A DNA stretch of 64,000 bases from Xanthoparmelia taractica. Its lineage: Eukaryota > Ascomycota > Lecanoromycetes > Lecanorales > Parmeliaceae. This document shows, one piece after another, positions 28,085 to 36,881 of the stretch. Both the position numbers and the translations under genes were made by a program. The DNA is taken from NCBI GenBank assembly GCA_033085395.1, contig JANQBS010000064.1:62001-126000 (forward strand), given 5' to 3'. The stretch's first letter is position 1, and each line of letters begins with the position of its first letter. The notes beneath the pieces are model-generated. The model had not been told where the DNA came from and did not search any database. It worked only from the letters and a program-made list of their open reading frames with translations.

Positions 28085-30055
28085 ATGGCCAATCGATATC
28101 AAGTCCTCGAAGAGCTCGGGAGTTAGTGATGCTCAGAACCTGCCTTGAAGTATAGGCTAATTTCTTTCTTAGGTGGAAGCTTTGGCATAGTTTATAAAGC
28201 AATTGAGCTCGCATCTGGCGAGGTTGTGGCCATCAAACATGCACGCAAAAGCACCAGCAACCCATCCACAACATTGACTAACGTTGACCCAGATCGATCT
28301 CGAATCCAGCGATGATGACATCCAAGATATACAGCAAGAAATCTCTGTACTCAGCGCTTGTGACAGTCCCTTCGTTACCCAATATAAGACGAGTTTCCTG
28401 CGAGGTTACAAACTGTGGATCGTGATGGAGTACTTGGGTGGAGGGTCATGTCTAGATCTCGTGAGCCCACTGGAAGCTTCGATTCTTCAAGTCGCTACTG
28501 ACATTTCCAGCTAAAACCAGGTCCATTCAATGAAGGTCATATCGCAATCGTATGCAGAGAGCTGCTTCTCGGACTCGACTACCTGCACCAGGAGGGAAAG
28601 ATACATCGTGACATCAAAGCCGCCAATATACTGCTGGCACAGTCAGGCAAGGTCAAACTGGCGGACTTTGGCGTTGCGGCTCAACTCACGAACATAAAAT
28701 CCCAAAGGAATACGTTCGTGGGAACTCCATTCTGGATGGCACCAGAAGTTATACAACAAGCTGGGTATGACTTCAAAGCGGATATCTGGTCATTGGGAAT
28801 AACAGCTATGGAGATGGTCAATGGAGAGCCGCCAAATGCTAGCACACATCCGATGAAGGTGTTGTTCCTGATACCAAAGGCGCCGGCGCCAAGACTTGAC
28901 GGGAGCGGCTATAGTCGGGATTTTAAGGACTTTGTTGCGGCTTGTCTCGTGAAAGATCCAGACCGCCGGCCAAGTGCAAAAGAGCTCTTGCAGCATCGGT
29001 TCATCAAAAGCGCTGGGCGAGTGGAAGGTCTGCAAGAGCTCATTCAGCGTCGACAGTTGTGGGACAGCAGCAGGGGAAGGCACACACACCCAAGATACTA
29101 CGAGGAAACGCTGAGTCCAATACCTGTGGTGGAGGAAAAAGAAGATTGGCTGTTTGATACAGTCAAGGCTTCCACGACGGTGATGTTAGGACAAATGCAG
29201 ACCCACACCCAGAAACGCCGAAAAGTCTCAGCTGCGCACAACCAAGTTCGAGAAGGCCCGGAGACCATCCTCAGCCGACTGACCCTGGAGGATTCGCAGC
29301 CAAAATTTGACTGGCGAAGAGCAACCACGAAGCGTCGATCGTCACCAATTGGAGCTAGATCTTCTGCTAAACGAACGTCAAGCGGACAAAAGCATCCTCT
29401 GGCGCCTTGTACGGACTTTGGAAACAGTGGATCTACGGCGAGACGATTTCGACGCGCGTCAGACAACTCTCCAGGCGTAGCGCCCGACGTATCTCCAGCG
29501 GTAAGAGACGAGAATCACCAGCCATTGGCCGAGCCTGTCTCCAAAGAGGCGCTACTCGGGCGAAGAGCCTACACGAAGGCCGTTGATCAAGCCCTTCAAG
29601 AGACTTATGCGCAGACCGGGAATCAGAGCAAGCGTGAAGTTATCTCCCGACTTGCTCTTGCCTGGGACACTTTAGACAAGGAGGACCCCGTAGGAGAATA
29701 CCAACTTCTGAAACTAATCATAGCCAAGGTCCGAAAGTAAGTTTGAGGTCAAAGACCTGACCGTGTAGGGCAAAGCTTATGCGTTCTCAGCGATCCTAAG
29801 CTGTCAGGGCTCCTGTCACTGTCACAAGGAGTAACGCCCCCAAAGCCAAAACTGGTTCTAGCTCAGAATAATCCCCATCTCAAGAGTCACCGTCGCCGCC
29901 AGTCTTCGCTTCTGCCAGCAGACGATGTGTGGACGGACGAAGCACTACAGCTGCCCGGAGAGCTTGTTGATGGAATGGAGCACGCGAAGCAACTAGCTGA
30001 TGTCTTGTATGGCAAATGGACAGAAGGTCTGAAGACCAGGTGGCCAAACTTGTGA
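28085..30055 (+). CDS. STE20-like (GCK-type) serine/threonine protein kinase
   Basis: Model: join(28085..28121, 28173..28240, 28293..28460, 28511..29736, 29791..30055), 587 aa. The kinase domain fills roughly residues 5-265: glycine loop GSGSFG (12-17), VAIK with Lys34, HRDIKAAN with catalytic Asp125, DFG at 143-145, and the activation segment ending in GTPFWMAPE. The IDLESSDDD block after VAIKH and the LADFGVAAQLT block are typical of fungal germinal-centre kinases (MST-1/Sid1/Don3 group), which act in septation, polarity and SIN-type signalling. The C-terminal half is basic and low complexity, probably regulatory. Intron 2 is GC-AG (donor GCACGC, branch GACTAAC). The last intron is hidden because the frame stops at 29,738-29,740, just inside its GTAAGT donor. 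Exon 5 restores 87 more residues. An in-frame ATG at 28,070 would add five residues. Confidence 0.9.
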
Positions 30056-30740
30056 GTCTCGAAAGATGCATAACACCACTCGTTGCGCATCTTGAGATTT
30101 CAATAATCATGCATAGTGTGCGGCGTTCTTTACACCATGCTGGACATATCGGTAGTTAGCTCAGCCTTCAAAATGTGGCCATATTGCGCATCTGGTCCAG
30201 GATAAGAAATTTGGGGACGAATCAGAATTGGATTTCTGTGGAAAATTTGGCTAGCGATTCCTTTCGTTGTAGATATTTTGACAGGATGGAGGCAAATCTA
30301 ATCTCTGTAACATATGGGTGGGTGGCAACTGTACTTGTTACATGATCGCCTCATAGTTTGGGCCTGCCTGTCAACCATAAGCCAGTTGATAACGAGGGCT
30401 TGTTACCGGGATTCCTCTGAGCATCTCAGTTGCTTAGCGAATCCATGCTCCGTTTGCCCCCAGCATAAGGTAGATATTGGATATTGCAGCAGTGATATCC
30501 TGAGCATAAAAATACCCGTAACAGATGAGTTATTGGTAATTCATTTGATCGACCTTTCGGTTATGTAGTATTGTTAGATTACAGGCTGGAATGTTACAGT
30601 GGCAGTAAATGGAATCCTTCCCTTACAACTATTGTTGCGACTCAGCGATCATCCTCCTTATTAATACTTGGGTCACGTTGACCGCGTACGAGTATCAATA
30701 AGATGCATATCCCTCCTTCATAGCTACAACTTCGGCCACA
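30056..30740. other. intergenic, kinase to DUF4048
   Basis: 685 bp holding the kinase 3' region and the promoter of the next gene. The 84-codon open stretch at 30,314-30,568 has no recognisable domain and is probably chance. Confidence 0.6.
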
Positions 30741-31961
30741 ATGTCGGACGCTACTCACTCATCAATGCCACGGGCATCCCTTTCACCTCGTTCGGACTCT
30801 AGCGCTTTGATACGACGGAGCCTCGAAATCTCCCCTAGCCGATCATCTGTACGTTCAAGTAGCAGCCAGTCCGAAGCACGTACCCCAGCCTCGTCGGTTT
30901 CGAATACACCACTGCTTCTTACCAGGCCACCATCGTTCGAAGGAAAACCACCGCATCCAGTAGACTCGAAGTCCATTCTGACAGCGTTGGCAGCGCAAGA
31001 GAGACGAGTTCTCGAGCTAAGGGAGGAGCTCCAGAAAGCGGATGAGGATTTGGAGAAGCTTAAAAAGCAATGGACCGTACATGAAGCCACCAAAGGGAAG
31101 GACGAGCTGCGGCACTTGCAGCAGCTGAAACCTCTCAAGCAATCACTGCTCGACTCAAGCATGCCATCTCCTGACCGCTGTTCAGCACACGCCAGTAGAG
31201 AAATGGACAGACGAAGAATCCCTTCATCTAGCATCAAGCCTTCACATCGAAAGGTTTTCGCTGGATCAAGGCACACCCACACTCTTTCCTTACTATCCTC
31301 CGAAGACTCGGGAAGTCACTCTGGTCTTGTAGTACGTGGCAGTGAACCTTTGCAACTTCATCAGGCTGCAACCTGTGATGTCGCGATGCCCACTACTGTC
31401 GCCAAGTCTTCTCCCTTGGACGTCGCATTAGGCCCACAGAAAGACGCGGTAATTGAGACAGGCAAGCAGCTCGTGGGCGACTTTCGGCAGGGACTCTGGA
31501 CCTTCTTTGAAGACTTCAAGCAGCTCACTGTTGGAGACGAAGGCATTGGTACTGCTGGTCTACGCAACCCCCCTACCCCAACTTCGGGAAACATGCCAAG
31601 ACGGCAGAATACGAAAGAGAAGAGAAACAACCTTATAAAAGGTCCAGCCAGGGGGGCGGGCTTGTTGGACGTTGTGCGAGAGCCATGGAAAAAGCCTGAG
31701 ATCCAGGCTCCTGCTTCTGAACAGGGAGTTGATAATGCCCTTAAAAGATCTATTGAAGCTGTTGGGCCGACGCAAACCTCTGTAGAGTTCAACTGCGAAG
31801 GAGGAAATGATGCCAACTCCAGGGACTCCGATGACGGCGGATGGGGCAATTGGGATACCCCAAAAGGGCCGACCTCTCGAAGAAAGAGCCCGGTAAATGG
31901 AGCTGCCCAAATGGCGTCTCCTCTGACGGACAGAAGCAGCCCAAGGACAAGTATGAAGTGA
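30741..31961 (+). CDS. DUF4048-type fungal protein
   Basis: Single-exon model of 406 aa. The N-terminal 75 residues are Ser/Pro/Arg-rich and disordered. A short helical, charged segment at about 78-115 (LAAQERRVLELREELQKA and on) resembles the conserved core of the fungal-specific DUF4048 family and probably forms a coiled coil. The middle is low complexity. A GWGNWDTP motif near residue 375 precedes a basic Ser-rich tail. No catalytic residues, signal peptide or membrane segment are seen. The molecular role of the family is unknown. The start was chosen as the first ATG of the frame (context ACAATGTCG). Confidence 0.75.
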   Translation: MSDATHSSMPRASLSPRSDSSALIRRSLEISPSRSSVRSSSSQSEARTPASSVSNTPLLLTRPPSFEGKPPHPVDSKSILTALAAQERRVLELREELQKADEDLEKLKKQWTVHEATKGKDELRHLQQLKPLKQSLLDSSMPSPDRCSAHASREMDRRRIPSSSIKPSHRKVFAGSRHTHTLSLLSSEDSGSHSGLVVRGSEPLQLHQAATCDVAMPTTVAKSSPLDVALGPQKDAVIETGKQLVGDFRQGLWTFFEDFKQLTVGDEGIGTAGLRNPPTPTSGNMPRRQNTKEKRNNLIKGPARGAGLLDVVREPWKKPEIQAPASEQGVDNALKRSIEAVGPTQTSVEFNCEGGNDANSRDSDDGGWGNWDTPKGPTSRRKSPVNGAAQMASPLTDRSSPRTSMK

Positions 31962-33101
31962 GTCAAATCGGGTTTGGTGAGCTGTAGGGGTCAAAGCTAA
32001 GGAATCTTGAAAGCTCTTGTGATGCAACTCTTCTGCCCATGAATTTCCGTACCACTGTTCATGACTTAAATGACTTAAATGAGATACCTTGGCTTAGGCT
32101 CACCAAGTTGACGCCTAAAACCTTGAACAGGACTGCCTTCTACCTTGATGAGTGAACGTGAGAGAACTTTTGCGCCTATGATGTATAATGGAGCTGACAA
32201 TTTCACACCGACAAACGACAATATGGTTTAACTCTCATACATCAGGTATACATTCATGAAAGAAAGTATGAAGGGTAGGAATCTCGCAAACAGTCCCATT
32301 ATTGGATAAGGCCTCCCGGATGTTGAACGTCCTACAAGGTCCAACTACCATGCAGGGTTATAGCTTTGCGCGAAGTCCAATCAGGGTCAATGACCACTAA
32401 AAGCTTATGTTTAGCTATTCTACTCTATGCATATGTACCGAGTTACCCAAGAGTCACGCAAGGCCCAGTAGTTCATGTTGGAGCGCAGAATCGGCTTAGC
32501 AGATATAAGGCCGACCGAGTGACCCCTCGGACATAACCCGAGATCTGGGGATTATGTTGCTATCTTGCTTGCTATGTGCTGGATATTGAGATGCTACCAG
32601 CAGATGTGGTTACTTACCTTAATGAACAAGAAAAAGCTACCCTATTGTATTAGCGACATTAGGAAACAAACCAAATACTCCGTACATGTAATATAACCAT
32701 ATGAATAATACAGAGGTCGGCACAGAAAGTCCTGGACAACGCTAGTATCATGCGCCAAGACCTCGGATAACGCCCCCCCGGGAGATTACGGTGGTTGCCT
32801 GGACACTGCGCTTATGAACTATTTCGGATGGACGCCTATATGGGGATCAATGCCCCTATTAGGCCCTGTAGATATGTTTCTAGGGTCGTATACTCTAGGG
32901 CCATCTTCCGCAAGTAGGGTTAGGGTATACATTAGCGCTGTCCAGGACTTTCTGTGCCGACCTCTGTACGTACAACGCCACCGAAAGGACTTTGCCAAGA
33001 CTTCATCAGCCCTACACTAACAGCTAGCAGGCGCTCCTAGATTTCCGACAAAATATCTTAATCGATCCAAGGCCAGCGGGTTTTCCGTGTGAGGACCAAG
33101 G
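31962..33101. other. intergenic, contains a MITE
   Basis: 1.1 kb without a gene. The only structured feature is the 256-bp inverted-repeat element at 32,711-32,966. The open stretch at 32,814-33,020 lies largely inside that element and is not a gene. Confidence 0.7.
32711..32966. mobile_element. MITE with 33-bp inverted ends
   Basis: The left end (32,711-32,743, starting CAGAGGTCGGCACAGAAAGT) and the reverse complement of the right end (32,934-32,966) agree at 32 of 33 positions. TA flanks each side (32,709-32,710 and 32,967-32,968), as for Tc1/mariner-type MITEs. It is 256 bp, non-coding and not RIP-mutated. The ends differ from those of the 26.2-kb MITE, so it is a second family. It sits about 135 bp upstream of the tim22 start codon and could lie within its promoter. 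Confidence 0.9.
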
Positions 33102-33791
33102 ATGAGTTTTCCTGGCATGCCCGGTGGCGCTGGTGGAGGTGACATCGCCGGTATGAGTGAGCAAGAGGCGGCGATGGTCAAAGCTGTGAGTCGAAGCTTT
33201 CATGTCATATTTAACCAGGACGCGGCTGACTGTCTTTCGATGGTAGATGCAAAGAGCCATGGAAAGTTGTCCCTTCAAGAGCGTTATATCGGGGGGGATG
33301 GGTTTCGCTCTTGGAGGAGCTTTTGGTTTGTTTATGTCAAGCGTACGTGCGCCAAAGCTGAAGAATACGCATCGGTATAATGCCGCTGATACTGATGTTC
33401 GCATTTTCAGATGAGCTACGATACCCCCTTAAGTGCTTCTGGCAAAAACCTCACCCACCTACCGTTGCGGGAACAGTTGCGAAGGGGTTTCAGAGATATG
33501 GGATCGCGTTCGTTCAGTTCTGCGAAAAATTTTGGCTTAGTGGGTGCCATATTCGCTGGGACCGAGTGCTGCATTGAAGGCGTATGTTGCAAGCCCCGTG
33601 AGCCTCATGGGATATGATGTTAACAGTGTTTCTAGTATCGGGCGAAGAACGATCTTACAAACGGCATAAGTGCAGGGTGTATTACGGGAGGTGTTCTAGG
33701 TGCCAAGGCCGGTCCTCAGGCCGCTGCTATAGGTTGCGTGGGCTTCGCAGCGTTCAGTGCTGCAATAGATTCGTATCTACGTATGGATTAA
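33102..33791 (+). CDS. tim22: mitochondrial inner-membrane translocase subunit Tim22
   Basis: Model: join(33102..33185, 33247..33342, 33411..33581, 33636..33791), 168 aa. It is the channel-forming subunit of the TIM22 complex, which inserts carrier proteins into the mitochondrial inner membrane. The N-terminus is Gly/Pro-rich. Exon 2 carries the conserved MESCPFKSVISGGMGFALGG segment that starts the first membrane helix. Exons 3-4 give FRDMGSRSFSSAKNFG, the ECCIEG(Y)RAKND loop and the final Gly/Ala-rich helices (ISAGCITGGVLGAKAG...), all characteristic of the Tim17/Tim22/Tim23 fold. Three short introns of 61, 68 and 54 bp separate the exons, and the frame closes exactly. Length is near the usual 170-200 aa. 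Confidence 0.92.
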
Positions 33792-34490
33792 AGGATGGAA
33801 GGGGTAAAAAGAGAAGATGCGGATTGGGGACATGCATAGCGCGGCGTTCTCATTCTAGGGTTGATCGTCCCTATTATCTGAAACTTGGTTAGCGCGGCGC
33901 TCCGAGGGCAGCAAGGCACCATTGAAACCGTATGCCCAAAAAGTAACTGTGACTAGCCGTTGACCGAAGACTTGGAAAGCATGAGAACCTCCCTACGTTT
34001 GGCGATCCTCATTGATGTCGACAGGTGAAGCTTGATGGAGAAAACGTCACAAAAGAAATCGGAACGGAGATTATATCGACGGATTTGGTCGACGAGCTCG
34101 CGACTTTGATTCGTAGCGCATGCAGAACTCGCAGAATCCCAGCAATCGTGCTCGTATCTAGATTTGGCATCCGATCTTGCCCTTGCTGGCTTCTTTGAAT
34201 TGAACTCTGGGCGCCAGAAGAAGACAGAAATCTGCCCCCAGTTCTTTAGGTACTGGCCGGGTGAGGGCGATTCAGCACCTTAACCCTCAATAATTGAAAG
34301 ATCAGAAAAGCCTATGTAAGCGCTGCTTATTCTGTTTTCGTGCGATCGAGATGATCATCGGGCTCGAGACGGCGATGTAGACGAGAAGCAGTATAAAATT
34401 TGAACGCAAACACAGATTGAAACGGAAGTGAGAAACGAAAGGAGGAAAGAGACGCGGGAAAAAAAAAAAAAGAAAGAACCAAAAAGTAAT
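33792..34490. other. intergenic, tim22 to tRNA-like locus
   Basis: 700 bp with no supported gene. A short LAILIDVD reading at about 33,995-34,025 resembles the start of an NYN-type nuclease but stops at once. A poly-A/G tract lies at 34,440-34,480. Confidence 0.5.
34481..34485 (-). terminator. Pol III-type T-run after the tRNA-like locus
   Basis: On the minus strand five consecutive T residues start five bases after the end of the acceptor stem, in the usual position for RNA polymerase III termination. Confidence 0.5.
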
Positions 34491-34684
34491 GGTCACTACG
34501 AGGGTCGAACTCGCGACTATCCAATTGTAAGCATATCGGAATTGTCTGGGAACGAGAAAACATACCCTTGGCGTTGCAATTTGGATACACCATATTAGCA
34601 CTATAGCCATCGTTAATTTAGTCATTCGCATGAAGTTAATTTCATCCCACATACCCACGCTCTAACCAACTGAGCTAAGCGACC
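34491..34684 (-). tRNA. split or interrupted tRNA-like locus
   Basis: On the minus strand the 5' side (34,684 down to about 34,657) reads GGTCGCT TA GCTC AGTTGGTTA GAGC: a seven-base acceptor strand, a perfect D-arm and a consensus A box TAGCTCAGTTGG. The 3' side (about 34,516 to 34,491) has T stem GCGAG, T loop TTCGACC, CTCGT and acceptor AGTGACC. The acceptor strands pair 7 of 7 with one G-T. A run of five T follows on the minus strand (34,485-34,481), as for a Pol III terminator. The two halves are about 140 bp apart and I cannot find an anticodon stem joining them, so the isotype is unassigned. It could be a tRNA with a very long intron or a pseudogene broken by an insertion (8-bp direct repeats at 34,560-34,567 and 34,649-34,656). 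Confidence 0.6.
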
Positions 34685-34986
34685 TGAGATCATGGTTCGT
34701 AGTAACTAATCTAATAATTATTGAGTTTCCACGGAGTAATTCAAAGGAAACCCGTGCCGCCCTTAAATCTATCATGCACCAATCAGACTTGAGCAGTCTC
34801 TCAACCAATAGGATTATTCAAACTATCTTTGTGCAACTCGATGTTAGCTTATCTACGCGAGGGGCGTAACTACCCCTGAATTACACTTCTTCGCGCGACG
34901 ATTTTCTGGAGCGCGCGATAATAAGACGGCGCTCACCCGGTATCCGATCGGGGGTGAGGCCGGGGTAGACTTCTGTCTTCTTGGCA

Positions 34987-36246
34987 ATGCATTTGGATGA
35001 TTCTGTTGAAGAGCCCCTCAATCGCGAACCGCCCGTACACGAATTGGTGTCGAGGTGAGCGCCATGACTAGGGAACATCAAGCAATTGTTGACTCTCTCA
35101 AAGCTTCTTTACAACCTCAGGCAACTATGACAGAAATCATGGGCCAATCCCTCATATCGCTGCTGAGGACCATGTTGTCAGAGTCAACGGTCATGTTCAT
35201 CGACCTCTCGAGCTCGCGATTGAGCAATTAAGGAGCCGGTACACACAGCATGAGATCGTCAGCGCTCTCCAGTGCGCCGGCAATCGACGCCATAGCATGC
35301 GTACACTTCTTAAAGAGGTTAATGGGATCGATTGGGGTGATGGAGCTGTCATGAACTGCAAGTGGAGGGGCCCTAAGCTTAGAGATGTTCTAAATGATGC
35401 TGGAATTAACGTCCGTGACATCGGAAGGGCCCATGTGGCCTTTGCATGCTACAAAACTCAAGTTCAAGATTCGGAATGGTACGGAGGATCAATAGAACTG
35501 GACCGGGCGTTGAGAGACAGTGCGGATGTGTTGATTGCACTTGAGGTATTCCACTTTGTTAGAAAAGCCTTGACGGTGCTTATGGCTCCTAGATGAACGG
35601 CAAGCCCCTTCCTGTCAACCACGGCTTCCCCGTCAGGATGATCGTGCCTGGAGTGTCAGGCTGTCGCTCTGTCAAATGGGTGGATGAAATCACTGTGCAA
35701 TTAGAAGAATCGAGGAATGTCTATCAGCGATATGACTACAAGAGACTGCCACCCGAAGCCACGGACAAGCAGAGTGCGGAGCAGTACTGGGACATCACCC
35801 CGGCTCTCCAGGATATGCCAATTAATTCGGTCATCGCAGAACCCCAAAATGGAGAGACTATCCGGCTACCACCTTCAGGAACAGTCGAGATCAAGGGTTA
35901 TGCGCTTCCCCAGGGTGACCAGGGGCCGGTGGTAAAGGTGGAATATTCGATAGACGAAGGGCGGACATGGGAGACGGCTAAGATCTCGAGTGGCAATTGC
36001 CTCAAGGCAAAATGGTGCTGGGCGCTATGGAAGGCTACAGTCCGGCTTCAAAAAGGCAAGAAGCGACGGATACTGTCTCGAGCCACGGACAAAGGAGGAA
36101 ACGTACAAAGCGGTGAACCGGTAGGTTTGACTTTCCATCCCCCTCTATCTAAGACTACTAGCAGACCTGATAATTTTCAGGTGTGGAATTTGAGGGGTGT
36201 AGGCTATGACGGGTACGGAGAGTCCCGAGATCTCAATGTGGAATGA
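34987..36246 (+). CDS. sulfite oxidase (molybdopterin type, no cytochrome b5 domain)
   Basis: Model: join(34987..35054, 35104..35545, 35593..36120, 36181..36246), 367 aa. It oxidises sulfite to sulfate using a molybdenum-molybdopterin cofactor. The N-terminus (EEPLNREPP, then YDRNHGPIP) and SALQCAGNRR with Cys80, the expected Mo ligand, are standard for the oxidoreductase molybdopterin domain. FACYKTQVQDSEWYGGSI, the LEMNGKPLPVNHGFP block and CRSVKWVDEI follow. The C-terminal half (from about 230) is the Mo-co dimerisation domain, ending VWNLRGVGYDGYGESRDL. There is no b5 domain or transit peptide and no SKL-type peroxisomal signal. The third intron is 60 bp, a multiple of three and without a stop, so it looks like coding sequence. 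Removing it restores the EPVWNLRGVGY block. The start was chosen because the frame is closed upstream by TAG at 34,966. Confidence 0.9.
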
Positions 36247-36881
36247 GAGGACAAGAAGGAGATCGGTTACGATGTTCACAGAAGGCTGTCACCAGTCAAC
36301 ATTCCACGTGCTCGAGTGAATCAATGCTTGCCATGAATGGTTTACGAAGATAAGGAAATGGAATGAATTGTATAAATGATCATGCATTAGTTTATCTTGA
36401 GAGGACTCACGTAACCTTCGTTTTGTGATTGAATCAAGTAGAATCGACAACCTTCTTGTATTCTTACAGGGTATCGTGAAAACTAAATTACCATTGACCA
36501 GTCTTTACGTCATAAAGGCACAGAGCTTGAACCGCGTCCCAGGAAGCTAGTACTTAGTAGTAGTGTGTTCTCGCCGTACGAAGGCTATGACCAGCGCGTC
36601 AATCATTCTACTTTAGCAGTCTAGGTGTATTACCTTAGGTCTAAGGAATTGACTTGACACTTACCTTGTGACCTCTTTCCCCGACTAAAAATGGATGTGA
36701 AAGAGAGTAATTCTACCAACGTTGAGCCTCTCAAGGCTGCAATTCTATTGCTCTCCCACAGCCGGACCCTCCTTAGAACGAGGCTTCCGTGACCAGTCCA
36801 TGCGATATTCTACATAATCTCGCAGCACTGCTATTCTGCTAGTCCCAAGTCTTTCCACATCCATCTCAGGAAGCCTTTCGA
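36247..36881. other. intergenic, sulfite oxidase to DUF3292
   Basis: 635 bp with no coding signal and no repeat seen. Confidence 0.6.

Noticed and set aside
27973..28155. 60-codon open frame at the kinase 5' end
   Set aside because: It is in a different frame from the kinase and overlaps its first exon and intron. The kinase start at 28,085 explains the region.
32814..33020. 68-codon open frame
   Set aside because: It lies mostly inside the 256-bp MITE and crosses its right inverted repeat.
33614..33892. 92-codon open frame over the tim22 3' part
   Set aside because: Out-of-frame shadow of tim22 exon 4, which gives a clear Tim22 C-terminus in the other frame.
33990..34030. LAILIDVD reading like an NYN nuclease start
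   Set aside because: It meets a stop within a few codons and I found no continuation of the domain in any frame or through a plausible intron.
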